Of a stretch of 64,000 nucleotides of DNA, positions 12,150 to 24,538 are shown piece by piece (position 1 is the stretch's first letter; each line of letters starts with the position of its first letter). The notes below the pieces were generated by a model that saw only the letters and a program-made list of their open reading frames with translations, searched no databases and had not been told where the DNA came from. The stretch comes from Phaseolus vulgaris (Eukaryota > Streptophyta > Magnoliopsida > Fabales > Fabaceae): assembly GCF_000499845.2 (NCBI RefSeq), contig NC_023753.2, forward strand, positions 5,354,791 through 5,418,790, given 5' to 3'. Made by a program: the position numbers and the translations under genes.

Positions 12150-14830
12150 AAGTTCATTGGTCTTACTTATTTAAGTAGAGATGTATCAAATAAGGGTTTA
12201 TATAAAACAAATTTTCTTATAAGTTATATTAATTATTGTATGATAGAACATATAGATTGAATCACAATCTGATGATGACATTTGAAATGATACACTTTTA
12301 AATAAAAAGAATTATATTATAATTATTAATTATAACTTTATAACGTTAAACACTTCATCTAATAATTAATATTAAAGAAGTCAATGTTAAAAATTCAATT
12401 TGTAACCAACCAATAATTTTTACTTTTTACATTAAAATCATTTTACTTAGATAAAGAAAAAATAATTATAAAAATTAAAAATTCACCGAATACTTGACAC
12501 GTATGAATCAGAAGTTTGATGATATAATTTTTAAAATAAACTAAGTATTCACATTAATAATTTTAACATTGTGAATAAATTTACGAATAAAGTGTTATCT
12601 CCATAATTTTATACAATCTACACAATTAAGATAAATTGTTATTTTAATAACCATATATTATTTTATAGATGTTGTAAATAACCTCATAATTGTACATTAC
12701 TAGAGTTTGTGTATTTTTGTGTTTATCTTGAAAAACTAAAAAGAAGTGAGTAGCATGGGAAGGGAAGAGGTCGTAGTCACGTGGGACCATGCTACAGAAA
12801 GAGCATTTAATGAGTGAGTTTAATCTGTCTGTGACATAGCATAGCACAACCTCTGACTGGGTCACTGTTGTGAGGCTCTGCTTGTAGTAGCCATTGCGAA
12901 TTTATTGGCTCACTCCATTTTGTTGCAAATTTCTGTAGTTGGCTTATGTAAATTTGTTCATTCCTATTCCAGCCCCAGCCCTCAATTATGGTACTTTGCT
13001 TTTCATGTTCAAAGACCAGCAAAACCTCTCATCTCCTGCACCGTGTCAGTCACTGAATACATATGCATACACAATTCCTGGCTCCAAACTTTAACCATCA
13101 ATCAACCACTAATTACTTCATATTCTATCTGTATATCTGCTTGCTCATCAAAACTTAGGACGTACGATAAGATAAACTCAACAGAAAAATGAAAGCAACT
13201 TTATGGGTCCATTGGCATTAATAGTAGCACGGGTTAAATGAATTCATTCGGTTATTGACCCTCTCTTTTCTAATCTGGTGCGTCGAATTTATTGTGATGA
13301 CTAATGAGTAACAGATTCCATGAAGGATTGCAATGAACGTGAACCAAAAATATCTCTGTCTATCAAATTCAATAACATATCTTTCATCACGATGGTGTAA
13401 GTACTACGTAGAGAGTTTTATAAAATGAAATTCAAAATAAAAAGTGATGGTTGAAACCTCGAAAATTTAGATGATACACTGCGGCGAGTAGAAAAAACTT
13501 TGTTCCTTCTAGAGAGATGAGACCTAGAGAACTATTGTGGTCTTGCTACTCCTTTACCTCTCAGTTTCGGGTGAATGTCAAATGGAAAAGTATCCGCAGA
13601 AGACATTCCAACGCTCAAATCAATAAAGAAAATATTCGGCACTTGGGCACTTGGGTATGTAGAGTGATAATGACGTACATTTCTTCTTGAAATGTGTGTT
13701 ATTTATATTATTTTAATAAACTTATTTTATTGGGCCCGATTAGCTGAATGTATCACACTTATGGTTGCATTACCTAATTCTTAATGTTAGTTTAACTTTA
13801 CTGACCTTGATTTGAACATTAATGATTAAGTGTGTCAATCGATCTGGTTGTCTGTGGAGTCTCGATCAGGAAGACCGAATCTCGGTTAGCTCGGTCTCGT
13901 TCCATACCAGTATTGTCATATATAATGAAAATGTGGCAGAGTGATTGTAAGCTGAGTCTGCACCATTTATTTCATTGCTGAAATCTTCTCCCCCACCTTG
14001 GTTGGAAACAAACGAAGCCTATATATGCACATCTCCTTGATTGTTGCCAAATTTCTGAATTTATAATTTTCCAAATATCCCATAAAATGTGCAGACATAT
14101 AGTACCACCGCAAACACCCTACTTTGATGGCTGTATTAACATTTGTGCCACTTTGGTTTATTAATGCGTATGCTTTTTATCACTAACTTCCCTAGAGAAC
14201 ATTTGGGGCAATTTTGGTGACATTTATAGCTTATAGAAACTAATGCTCACCCCCCTACTCGTCCCTGTCATTACATTATCTCTACCCCTTATTTTCAACC
14301 ACAAAATTCCATGACCCATTGCAACATATTATCATCACACTTACCAATAACACATTACATAAATGCACCATTTTCCGTTCCCAAATTCCAACCATATATT
14401 AAGTGGGCTACTACCCGCGTGCACGGTCTAACGGGATCACAATCACATGCTCTTCTTTCCGATTTGATTTTCTTTCTCTGCAATTATATCACACTGTAAC
14501 AATTTCATTCAAAACAGTTCAACTTGCATCCTCCCAACATGTACTTGACACAAAGCAGTTGACTGTGAGCAAATTAAGTGGCAGAGATGTTGGTATTAAT
14601 TTAAAGAAACGGAGTACGAACATTTCACTGTTGTTTTACCATTCACAATAGGTGCTTACAACCCCAAACACTACTGCTAGATCGTATACAAACATTCCTT
14701 AATCTTCTTACTACATATTTTCATTAAATGCACGCCTCGTGTGTAACGTTTTATTTAATATCATTGTACAACTAAAACTAAAAACTTTGAAATATTATAA
14801 TTCGCTTTGGTCTTTCGTTGTTCCACTTAG
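12150..14830. other. Intergenic, no gene recognised
   Basis: No gene is supported. 12300-12660 is very AT-rich. Around 12740-13250 and 13830-14500 the sequence is less AT-biased and carries short open frames (up to 95 codons at 12905-13192), but none resembles a known family and frames overlap on both strands. 13830-13920 contains repeated CTCGGT words that could be LTR debris. Confidence 0.5.
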
Positions 14831-14834
14831 TTAT

Positions 14835-15690
14835 TAAATAAATAAAAAATTATTATTTTCAGTATATAAAAATATATTTCAGTTTTCAATATTTTTTTAT
14901 AAATTATAAGAAAAATGAAAATATAGTTCAAAATAACTTTACTCATATTTAACTAAATACTATCACATTGGTTTAGGGTAAAAATATGTTAATTTTAAAA
15001 AAAAAAAAAAATTTAAGTGTAACTCAATTTTTCAAGATGAATTAAATATTATAAAGGATCTTATTTCTAGTAAATAAAGATCTTCAACACATCTTCTTAT
15101 ATTGAGATTAGTCTGTGTAACTATATATTTATAGGTAGTTTAATAGCGATCCAATAAAGATGACACGATATATACAATAAACTTTTGTTAGATACATACT
15201 ATTTACTTTAATAATATATTAAAATATAAATTTTAAGTTTATAAATAAAAAAATAAGAATTTCTTATTTTCAGTATATAAAAATATATTTTAATTTTGAA
15301 TATTTTTTTTATAAATTGTAAGAAATGTAAAAATATAGTTGAAAATAACACTACTCATCTTTAACTAAATAGTATTTATGTCAATTTTTTTAAAAAAATA
15401 ATTAAGTATACGTCAATCTTACAAGTTTTATAAATGATATTATTTTTAGTAAATATTATAACTTCAACACATCTTCTTATTTGGTTATCTTATATTTGTA
15501 ATTGTATATTTATATGTGGTTTAATAGCAATGCAAAAGAATGAACACAATATATTCAATAAACTCTTGTTAGGATAAATACTCTTTACTTTAGCTGAGAT
15601 GTCAAGTTGCATAATGATGCTTAACACGAAAACTTTTAAAAAAAAATACTCTTTACTTTAATAACATATTAAAATATAAATTTTAAGTCT
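14835..15690. repeat. Diverged tandem duplication, unit ~410 bp
   Basis: Two successive units share the same order of landmarks: TTATTTTCAGTATATAAAAA (14853 and 15264), CTACTCAT/ACTCATATTTAACTAAATA, CTTCAACACATCTTCTTAT, a TATTTATAGGTAGTTTAATAGC block, and AAAATATAAATTTTAAG (15221 and 15671). The landmark spacing is 411 bp at the left end and larger at the right because unit 2 carries a small LINE insertion. The units have diverged visibly, so the duplication is old. No coding capacity is seen. Confidence 0.75.
15593..15643 (+). mobile_element. 51-bp 5'-truncated LINE 3' end with 17-bp target duplication
   Basis: GCTGAGATGTCAAGTTGCAT and the following ACACGAAAACTTTT plus an A-run match the 3' terminus of the LINE copies at 18566, 60318 and (reverse) 36371. 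The insert is flanked by a perfect 17-bp duplication, AAATACTCTTTACTTTA, at 15576-15592 and 15644-15660. The sister unit of the tandem duplication near 15190 shows the unfilled version. It is a textbook target-primed insertion truncated after only about 50 bases. Confidence 0.9.
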
Positions 15691-15699
15691 AACTTAATC

Positions 15700-17380
15700 T
15701 TATAAAATAATATTTATATTTTATAAATTAATTTTATTTATATAAATGTGTGATGTCCAATATATTTAATTTGAGATAAAAGAAAAAAAAAGTGTAAAAA
15801 GGAGAAACAAAATGAATTTAAGATAATATAAATGAGAAAAACAAATCTTTTAACTTTGACAAATTTGTTTCCGTGTATAACAAAGAAACCAAGAAATAGA
15901 AAAAATTACAAATTATATAACTGTTATATTGATATAATTTAATGGTGTAATATAATTATTTTTATATTTTAATAAATGGAGACGGGGTAATTCTTCCAAT
16001 CTTTTAGTAAAAGGTGCATTATAAGAAGATTTATAATGATTAATTATAAAATATAGAGATAAGGCATGGCAAGCTTTGGAAAGTGAGAGGGAAAGAAAAC
16101 AGGGAAGTGCAGTGCAGTGGTGGGGAGTGGTGGTGGTGCAATAGAAAGATTTTGGGATTTGTAAGAAAGGGTGAGAAAGAGAGATGAAAGCAAAGGAGGA
16201 AGATGATGACGTAGCCAGGCACGCCAACACGCGCAGTTTTCAGAACCACTGCCACTTTCTTCCTAAAACAACCACGTGATTTTCAATCAAATAAAAAAAT
16301 CCACTATAAAAACAAGGGAAAACATAGATTATATGTCAAGGTAGAATGTCAAATTAAAAATATATAATAATTTAAATAAAACTGTATTATTATGATTTGT
16401 ATTTTTTTTAAATAATCACATTTTTTTTGTATATTTTTAAATAAAAAATCATTTCATTAAAATAAATTAATCTAATGAATATTTGTTATTAACTTATAAA
16501 TAGTTATAACTTATAAGTTAAAAGTAGTTATAACTTTTAATTAGTTAAAAGTAGTTATAACTTATAATAATTAGTTAAAAGTAGTTATAATTTATAAGAT
16601 AAAAAGTTTTAAAATAAGTTATTTAAAATATTTAAGAAATATTTGTGTTAATCAAACTAGTTTGTAAGTTAGTTAGCTTATTGACTTCATTAAGATACAC
16701 GGTAAAATAAAATTATAAGAAGGCATGCCAATAGAAAAGAAAGAAGTTAGCCTTTTTATATCCACCACTCATTATGATAGAAAAGTAGATAAATAAGTCT
16801 GGAGAAAGATTTTCTTAATTAATACAAATAAAGTAAAAAATAAAGAAAAATAAATAAGAAGTGTACGAGTGATTCGATTAATGTAATAAAATATTTAGAA
16901 ATATAACCAAAGTATATTTATATTAAATATGAAATATAATTAAATTTTGAATATTTGTTTCTCATTTCAAGTTAAAATATGTTCTATTATGAATGATACT
17001 CGCTTATGAAATCATTATTGATTATTTAATTCTAATTAATATTCGTAATTTTACAAAATAATTTAATGAAAAAATTGAAAATAAGAATTACAATTGAAAA
17101 ATAAATAAATTAAAATGTAGAAAAATTATTATAAAATTTAAGTAGAAGAAAAATATATATTTTAGAAAAATTAAAATAAATTACTTTGTAAAACACCTAA
17201 ATTTAAACTAATTAATTCCAGTTTTCATTTATTACTTTAATGTTTTTATTTTAGTTATTTTTTTATTATAATATAAAAACATGTATTATAATATAATTAT
17301 TAAATAAATAATCCAATAATAAAATATTAATGATATAATCATTAAAGTTTTTCTTTTGTATAATCCCATTTACATCACTC
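15700..17380. other. Intergenic, no gene recognised
   Basis: Overlapping minus-strand open frames at 15913-16255 are serine- and pyrimidine-driven and match no family I know. A G-box-like CACGTG lies at about 16273, but no exon can be tied to it. The remainder is nearly pure A/T apart from a short tandem repeat at 16500. Confidence 0.5.
16503..16606. repeat. Short tandem repeat, 27-30 bp unit
   Basis: AGTTAAAAGTAGTTATAA begins at 16516, 16543 and 16573, so about three imperfect units with 27- and 30-bp spacing, preceded by a partial unit. It is non-coding and AT-rich. Confidence 0.75.
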
Positions 17381-17389
17381 TAAATATTC

Positions 17390-18130
17390 ACATCATACTA
17401 TCTAATATATACATATAATTTACATCACAAAATATTTTCACATTCTAACTCATTTATTAGAAAGTCAAGTCTCAATAATTACCACATTACAACATGTTCA
17501 GTATAATTCATAATAAAAATACATTGACACTCACAAATAGACACTTGACTATACTTTTGAAAGATCAATGTATTGAAGTTATATTAAGAGACATACACAT
17601 GTCATTTTACTATGTTCTCATCACGACATAGTCTCCACTTTAGGAAGTTCATCCTCATGTGACATAGGTAAATCCATATGATTTGTTCTGATTAGTTATC
17701 TTTCAATTCTCATACTCAATTATTTGAATCTCTCTCGACTGTCACCACCTGATAATTTTCATTTATATGATTCTAAGATACTATCAGAGTTAGGGTTGTC
17801 TATTTCACAAAGTCTTGCAAATAAATATTCATCCATAATAATCTTAACACAATATTTATTTATTTTTAAAAATATTATGTCTTGATCACACTTCGATTTT
17901 ATCCATCAATCATTTCACACATCACACATCCCTTAAATATCAAATATTTAAATTATATATATAAACATTAATCAAAATCATTACATAATAACACATAAAT
18001 TAGATTTTTTTTTTTTACTTTTGAGCGTAAATTTCATCGCTTGAACTAAAATTTTCTCACTTGTTTTGTTTGAAGATTGAAGTGTTCAATACTAGGATAA
18101 AGTGTTTTGAATTTCATTTATGACTAAATT
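17390..18130 (-). repeat. Unclassified dispersed repeat family A, copy 2 (minus, partial)
   Basis: The reverse complement follows the distal half of the copy at 8545-10260. It carries a TCTCTCGACTGTCACCACCTG block at about 17740, a preceding attitude of CATATGATT/TTATATGATTCTA words, and the CATGTCATTTTAC region near 17595. The same order is seen in 21480-21760. The proximal half with AGATCTGGATGTG is missing. No coding capacity is visible. Confidence 0.6.
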
Positions 18131-18200
18131 AAAGTATAAGACTTGTATGTAATTGTTTTGTAAATCTAAGATGGTTGGATTTAGTTTAATATATGTTGAC

Positions 18201-18256
18201 AGAGTAGCTCATCGAGAGTAGCTCATCGAGAGTAGCTCATCGAGAGTAGCTCATCG
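18201..18256. repeat. Minisatellite, 4 perfect copies of a 14-bp unit
   Basis: The unit AGAGTAGCTCATCG is repeated four times without a mismatch, followed by a degenerate partial unit AGAGTACCTC. Perfect copies suggest recent slippage or unequal exchange. It lies in repeat debris and not in a gene. Confidence 0.95.
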
Positions 18257-18439
18257 AGAGTACCTCTACCATTTTGAGTAAAGAAATGTCAATTTTACTC
18301 TTGTATGTTTATGAAAATACAAGTTGAATGTAAAAATTTGATGAAAAACATTAATGATATCAGTTTTGAGAAACATTTTTCCGCATATCTCGTTCAAGTG
18401 AGAAATTTTTTGCTTAAACGAGAATATGATGAAAAATAG

Positions 18440-18970
18440 AGTGTTGTTGGATATCTCACATTGACTAGGGATAATGACATTTAATAGTATATAAGTGGAT
18501 ACAAACCTTACCTTATAAGTAAGGTTTTGTAAGGTTGAGTTAGACTTAAATACATTTCTTAATATCATAGAGAATCTTTTCATTGGTATAATAGACTCAC
18601 AGCTAGTTTGTTCTTAGAATTCTTTATGAATAGGTATAATCTACCTATGTATCGTTTGTGTTAACATATGGGTTTTGGTCTAGTCCCCCCATATTTTTGT
18701 ATTTTCTTTCTTTTTTCTTTTTTTAATAATATTTTTTTTCATGTGATGACAGGTGATTGTTGTTACTTGAGGTGTCAGCTTAGCTGAGATGTCAAGTTGC
18801 ATAGTGATGCCTAATACGAAAACTTTATAAAAAAAAATACATTTCTTAATATGATATCAGAGTCATTCAAAGTTCATCCTAACGAAAATTTGTTGGGTTT
18901 ATCAAGTCACCTACTATTGGACCACTCATAAATATATAGTCTCACACATGAGTTATCACTTTCGAGTTTA
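18440..18970 (+). repeat. Dispersed legume repeat family B, copy 2, split by a LINE
   Basis: The left part (to 18565) contains ATTGACTAGGGATAATGACA, AAGGTTTTGTAAGGTTGAG and TTAGACTTAAATACATTTC. The right part resumes at 18853 with GATATCAGAGTCATTC, CATCCTAACGAAAATTTG and AAGTCACCTACTATTGGACC. Together they give the forward version of the repeat at 3945-4195. The interruption is exactly the LINE at 18566-18834 with its target duplication. Confidence 0.7.
18566..18834 (+). mobile_element. 5'-truncated LINE 3' end with 18-bp target duplication
   Basis: This begins within CATAGAGAATC..., the last codons and 3' UTR of the LINE seen at 60318-61083, and ends with TGTCAGCTTAGCTGAGATGT, CCTAATACGAAAACTTT and an A-run. 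It is flanked by a perfect 18-bp duplication, AAATACATTTCTTAATAT, at 18548-18565 and 18835-18852. It carries no complete coding domain and is dead on arrival. It interrupts family B copy 2. Confidence 0.92.
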
Positions 18971-20409
18971 TTTTCCCTCAAGCGAACCCATTTTTGCTCA
19001 AACAAGATTATTTTTGCTCAAACTAAAAAAAAAAATTAAAATTTTATTTTTTTAATATAATATTTAGTTAAAATTTTAATTTTGAATTCATTAGTAAATT
19101 AGAGTTTATGAAAGAGAAATGTCGAAATTTGAAAAGGATTAAATTTAATGAATAAAAATAACGTTAAACCATGAAAAAAATAAAAATGAAGGAACTTGAT
19201 AGATGTTACAGTTTTTTATTATTATTTATGCATGACAAGAAATTTTTAATTCTTGAAAATAAAATCTTAACTTTTATGCCTTATATTTTACTAAATATAT
19301 AAAAAATATTATTTTTTTAATTTTATTATAAAAGTAGTTATTAATCTGTTTAAATAATTAAAATATTGTTAGTTTTTACAGCAATCAGTACAAGCATGAA
19401 GGTGAACGTAGGTTGTATTTATAAAATTTAAAATTAGTATTTTGAGGACATTTTTAGTAAGTGACACTTTCATTAACTTTTGTACAACGATATCTTAATC
19501 TTCTATTCAATCCATATTTTAAAAAAGTATTATTTTTATCATAATTTAATATTTTATTTCAAGAATTAATTATAGAAAAATTGTCTTTATCGTTAGAATC
19601 TCAAATAAACTTTATTTTTAGTTTTTTAATCTAAAATAACTACCTCAACTGAAAAAAAAATAAAAAAAATCCTAGAGAATGGTAGTATTTTGTAGTGTAG
19701 GGTAATTTGTCCTTGAAGTAGAACGTAGAACAGTAAGTAGTATTGACGCAGGTCAGAAACGTAAGTAGGTGTGTAGGTGTCACACTAGAGACCCGCGCTG
19801 CCGCACTGCAACCCAACTCTGTCGGTCACCATAGTACTGTCGTATATTATGTAATAAATCAGCAAGAACAAAAATAATAATTTATAATGCAACACTATTT
19901 TAAAATATTAAATTAAAAAAAAATGTAGTTTTAAGAACATTTTTTTCTATAATATCTTATTTTAAGATTTTATATTACTTTTTAATAGGTTTTTCTATAT
20001 CACGTGAGATATAATTTTATTCAATTTTTTCTTCAATAATTTTAAGTATATTTTTAGGTTTTATAATAAGTTTTTTTATAACAGAAAATTTAAAATATAA
20101 TATTTTTTATTATTTAAATTGTTTTAGGAATTCTTAAAATATTCATTCTTTATATTTTTTCAGTACAACATTTATAAATACTGAGTTTTATACTTAAGAT
20201 ATTTATTGAAGATATATCACTAAAGATGATATAAATTTAAAGAATAGAAATTGAAACCGTATTTATAAATTACTGATGATTTTTAATGTTTAAAAATACA
20301 AAAAATGTAATTACATTTCAAAGACATATAAATATTTAATATATTTTATTTTTTAAGTGAAATAAATTATCACAGTATTAAATTAAAGTATTCATTTTAT
20401 ATAAATAGG

Positions 20410-20427
20410 TATATATATATATATATA
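20410..20427. repeat. (TA)9 microsatellite
   Basis: A perfect TA dinucleotide run. Confidence 0.95.
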
Positions 20428-20585
20428 ACTTTTGTGTTTTATTCACTTTTATTCCTCTATATTTAATTATTTTGATATTAACTCCAGGATTATTTACATT
20501 AATTTTTTTATAAACTAAACTCACTGCAACATTAACTTTTTACCGACATAAAATACTGTGTTTTAAAAATTGCATATTGAACTTA

Positions 20586-20709
20586 GAATTGTGTTCGAAC
20601 TCATTATTTGTATTCACAGTAAGGCTAATAATAATTAAATTTCAAAAGAATTGAGTTCAAACTCATTATTTGCATTCACAATAAGGCTAATAATAATTAA
20701 ATTTAAAAA
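20586..20709. repeat. Tandem duplication, two 62-bp units
   Basis: GAATTGTGTTCGAACTCATT and GAATTGAGTTCAAACTCATT start at 20586 and 20648. Both units continue through TTCACA(G/A)TAAGGCTAATA and AATTAAATTT with only a few differences. It is non-coding and fairly recent, judging by the high similarity. Confidence 0.9.
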
Positions 20710-21209
20710 ATGTTTATGAAATAGTGTTTTATTCTCTTATGAAGTTTTGGAATAAATATTTAAATATAAATATTTTTCTAATTAAGAAATGTAAAAACAT
20801 TAAGTTAAGGCATTCACTCTCTTGTTGCATTCCCTCTTGTTTTTGTTATTGTTTATTTTAATTTAATGTTTGTTCATTATGATCCGTATGTATGAGTTTC
20901 AGTTTTCATCTTATATTTATTATAAATTATATTTTTTAATTATGCAGTTAATATTTAAAATGATTTTAAATGCGTTAGTGAAATTATCAAGATTTATTTA
21001 TTAAATGAATTTTAACTATTATGTTTTAGCATTTGATGAATGACATACAAACAATATTACTCACCCTTTTAATATTTTTTTTATTTTTATCCATATATAA
21101 TAAAATAAAAGTAAAATAAATAATATGTAATTAACATGTAAATATGTACAACTATCTTATATAGATAGGGATTTTAATATATATACTAAAATTTTTCAAA
21201 ACAAAATAA

Positions 21210-23160
21210 AACATTCAAATGAAAGTTATCTCATCTTCCAGTTGTTCACTCAGAAGCTCTATTAGCTGCAACCTCGTATGCTTTTGTGTAAAACACAATT
21301 ATCACAAATAAAGAAACAAACACAAACAAAGATCCTTAGTAAGTTGGTTATATAAATATTTCTATATAATTTCAATTTCAAATTAATAAACATATATTCA
21401 TCAAGTCTCATACAATTTCTTAAACCATATCAAGTGTCTATTAAAATTCATAAATTCATCTTTTACATGTTAGACTTCTACTGACTCACAACACATAGAC
21501 ACCTAACTATACTTATGGAAGACTCGTGCATTGACTTAGACTCATAGATCTGCACATGTCATATTATCTCACTGTGAAATCCACACGGCTATGCGCATAA
21601 ATAATTTCAATATCATCTCTCTTAGTATGACAGGGTAACTCATATAACAGATAAAGTTAGTTATCTTTCAAACAACTTACCCATTCATATGAATCTTCTT
21701 CGACTCTCACCACTTGAATAACTTCATCTATATGATTCCATTATCACAGGAGAGTAAAAATATCTCCTTATAGACAAATCATATTCCACATCTCACAATA
21801 TCCAAAATCACACAATTAAATCATATCAAAGCTTAGAATTTCATTTAACTCATAATTTTATAAAACTACACATTACATTGACAGTTCCTGTTCAACATTA
21901 TACAAACACTCTCATTGAGTCAATTAACTATTATGTCAATACACATATATATGATTTCTAAACCAAAATCATTTAAAATCAAACAACCAATTCCCATCAA
22001 ACATTTCATTTAATTCAACAAACTATTCAAATACATTTGAATAACTCATTCAATTCCAAAATCATATACATTCTACAACATCTATTATATCTACACTTTC
22101 ACATTTCAATCTCAAATAAATCCCAATATACTAAAAAACAAGAAATCCTGTAAGAAAACTTGAGACTAGTGATCACGTCACCCCACATCCAGATCTTCTA
22201 GCCTAGGGTTTTATTGGCAATTTAAAATAGTTTCCCTTACCTGACACTACAAGAAAATCATGAAATAGAAACCAATTTTTAGATACCAAAATAATTAGTT
22301 GCAATAGTAACTAAATTAGAGACCATAAACTAAAAAAAAATGGTTTCTAAATTAGTTTATATTATTGTTAAGTAGTTTCTAAATTAGTATCTAATTAGCA
22401 ACCAAGGTTTTAGAGACCAAATTTAGAAACTAAATAATTGGTAGTTAAAACCTTAGTTGCTAATTAACAATAATAGAAACTAATTTAGAAACAAATTTTC
22501 TTTTTAGTTTATAAAATGGTCTCTAATCTAGTTACTATTGCAACTAATTATTTTGGTTTCTAAAAATTGGTTTCTATTTCATGATTTTCTTGTAGTGTGA
22601 ACTTTAGCAAATGCTCCCTAAGAGCTCCAAACTATCAGAAGTTTAAGGGTAGCCTAACTTGCACTACAGAGTCCTGATAAAAAAATATAATTATACCATT
22701 AGGACCTTGAGCTAACAGATATTTCTTCTGAAGATAAAAGCATCACATGAAAGCTTAAATTAAAGACAAACTTAACCAGATCAAAACTAACTCAAAGGAA
22801 AAAGAGTCAAGAATGAACTTACTCTATCTGAGATTTTGATTGGGCAATCTTGTAGACTTCACTACCAAGAGTCTAATGGTAGACTCCGATCGTCAAACTG
22901 ATAACGAGAATGTCAAAATCTTAGAGAGAAGGGAGAGGAAAGGAAAAATGAACAAAAACGAACTTACTCTATCAAATATTATGATCGGAAAATCTTGTAA
23001 TCTTCGCTGTCAGAAGTCTAATCGCGTAGTGTCCTGATATACTTCGTGTTTAGTGGTCTTGATCTTCATTTTCCTTACTTCTTAGTTGAAGATGCCGATC
23101 TTGAAAGAGAGGAGAAAAAAAATATTTCTGACACTAAAAATAAGTTTTTGTTTTACAAAC
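21210..23160 (-). repeat. Unclassified dispersed repeat family A, copy 3 (minus)
   Basis: The reverse complement matches 8545-10260 and 55045-55690 over most of their lengths. It has the CATTCATATGAATCTTCTTC/GACTCTCACCACTTG block near 21690, CACATCCAGATCT at 22184-22196, and the pyrimidine/ACTCCGATCGTCA region near 22885. A CACTA MITE (22245-22597) sits inside it. A segment with AACTTACTCTATC is duplicated within the copy (about 22817 and 22961). No transposase or reverse transcriptase is visible. Confidence 0.7.
22245..22597. mobile_element. CACTA (En/Spm-type) MITE, 353 bp, with TGA target duplication
   Basis: The left end is CACTACAAGAAAATCATGAA and the right end is the inverted GATTTTCTTGTAGTG. 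The 3-bp target duplication TGA at 22242-22244 and 22598-22600 is the size expected for CACTA elements. Almost the whole element is an inverted repeat built from motifs such as TAGAAACCAATTTTTAGA, AATTAGTTGCAATAGTAACT and GTTTCTAAATTAGT. It has no coding capacity and so would depend on a transposase supplied elsewhere. The related family A copy at 55540 shows the empty site. Confidence 0.95.
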
Positions 23161-23169
23161 TATTTATAA

Positions 23170-24130
23170 GAGTTTCATTAAAAATCCTTTCCTTGTAAGG
23201 ATAGTCTCCTATTTATACTATTTTAAGGTGCACTCTACATATGAACTTCGTGCAGGTCCAAGTGTTATAAGATTCATATTTTTCCATGTAATCTAGTAGT
23301 CGTGCATAGTCTCCTAATTTCCAAAAATGATGTTCATCTTATTATTTAAGATAACGTAGTCTTATTATTTAAGATAATCTAGTGGTTTGAATATGTCAAG
23401 TGTGTGCCATCTATACTAGTGATTGTTTCCGTACTCCTACTCCATTGTCACAGCTGGATATTTGTCCTAAGAGAAATATAGGGGTTCTCGACATTGCATT
23501 TCCAATTTCTTATGCCAAAATAAAGTAGTATTTCATATTATGGACATCTTAGGAATTTTCTGTTGGGTATTGTATAATATGAGTAAAACTTGTTGGTAAG
23601 TTTTACGTATTTTAATTGGTGTTATCTTAGCTCCTTTGTTGTATGTGTTTGGATCGTATAAGTTTGTATAAGAATTGAGATATTTCTTAAATATTTTTAT
23701 TTTATTTATTTATTTATTATTGATAAAAAAAAAGTAAAAATGTTATCACTCACTTTTCTCGTATAAAATTTTGCAGCACTCTATTTCCAGATTTCCCCCT
23801 TCAATTTACACTGCATAGAGCTGAGAGTGCCATGAATTCCTGTTTATAGCCAAATGTCTCATTTGTTTTGTAATTTCATTTTAGCTTCCATTTAATTATT
23901 GATAAAACATTATGGAAGGATAAGGCCTACAAGAAGCTATCTCCTTTTTTTTGTAATTACTTATTTTTTTAATATATTTTTAATTATTATCATTATATAT
24001 GTATGCATGTATAGATATTATGTTATATATATGAAATTTAATAAAAGACTAAATTATATATATATATAATTGGTTGTTATGAAATTTATCCAATTAGTAT
24101 AATTAAAATTTTAGAATATGATAGTTATTT
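23170..24130. other. Intergenic, no gene recognised
   Basis: AT-rich sequence with no open frame over 60 codons that resembles a protein. A short direct repeat around TTATTTAAGATAA is seen near 23340-23375. Confidence 0.5.
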
Positions 24131-24135
24131 TGTAA

Positions 24136-24538
24136 CACTACAAGAAAATCATCAAATAGAAACCAATTTTTAGAGACCAAAATAATTAGTTGCAATAGTA
24201 ACTAAATTAGAGACCATTTTAGAAACTAAAACAAAAATTGATTTCTAAATTAGTTTATATTATTTTCTATTATTATTAAATAGTTTCTAAATTAGTATCT
24301 AATTAGCAACCAATGTTTTATCTACCAATTATTTAGTTTCTAAATTTAGTCTCTAAAACCTTGGTTGCTAATTAGAGACCAATTTAGAAACTATTTAACA
24401 ATAATAGAAAATAATATAAACTAATTTAAAAACCAATTTTTGTTTTAGTTTCCAAAATGGTCTCTAATTTAGTTACTATTGCAACTAATTATTTTGGTCT
24501 CTAAAAATTAGTTTCTATTTCATCATTTTCTTATAGTG
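24136..24538. mobile_element. CACTA (En/Spm-type) MITE, 403 bp, with TAA target duplication
   Basis: This is the same family as the element at 22245. The left end is CACTACAAGAAAATCATCAA and the right end is ATGATTTTC... in inverted form, ending TATAGTG (one mismatch in the terminal repeat). The target duplication TAA lies at 24133-24135 and 24539-24541. The interior again is a long imperfect inverted repeat with paired AATTAGTTGCAATAGTAACT blocks. It is about 50 bp longer than its sister because of extra interior sequence. Non-coding. Confidence 0.93.

Larger units (their letters stand above)
18975..21195. other. Intergenic, AT-rich, no gene recognised
   Basis: Apart from a dinucleotide run and a short tandem duplication described separately, I see only AT-rich sequence. 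A small GC-richer patch around 19680-19840 (with GACCCGCGCTGCCGCACTGC) stands out in composition but has no open frame or recognisable motif. Confidence 0.5.

Noticed and set aside
15913..16255. Overlapping minus frames with Ser/Phe-rich sequence and an upstream CACGTG
   Set aside because: Composition-driven sequence with two competing frames and no homology I can name. A G-box alone does not make a promoter.
18201..18256. CRISPR-like array
   Set aside because: The repeats are directly abutting 14-bp units without spacers, and the DNA is plant nuclear.
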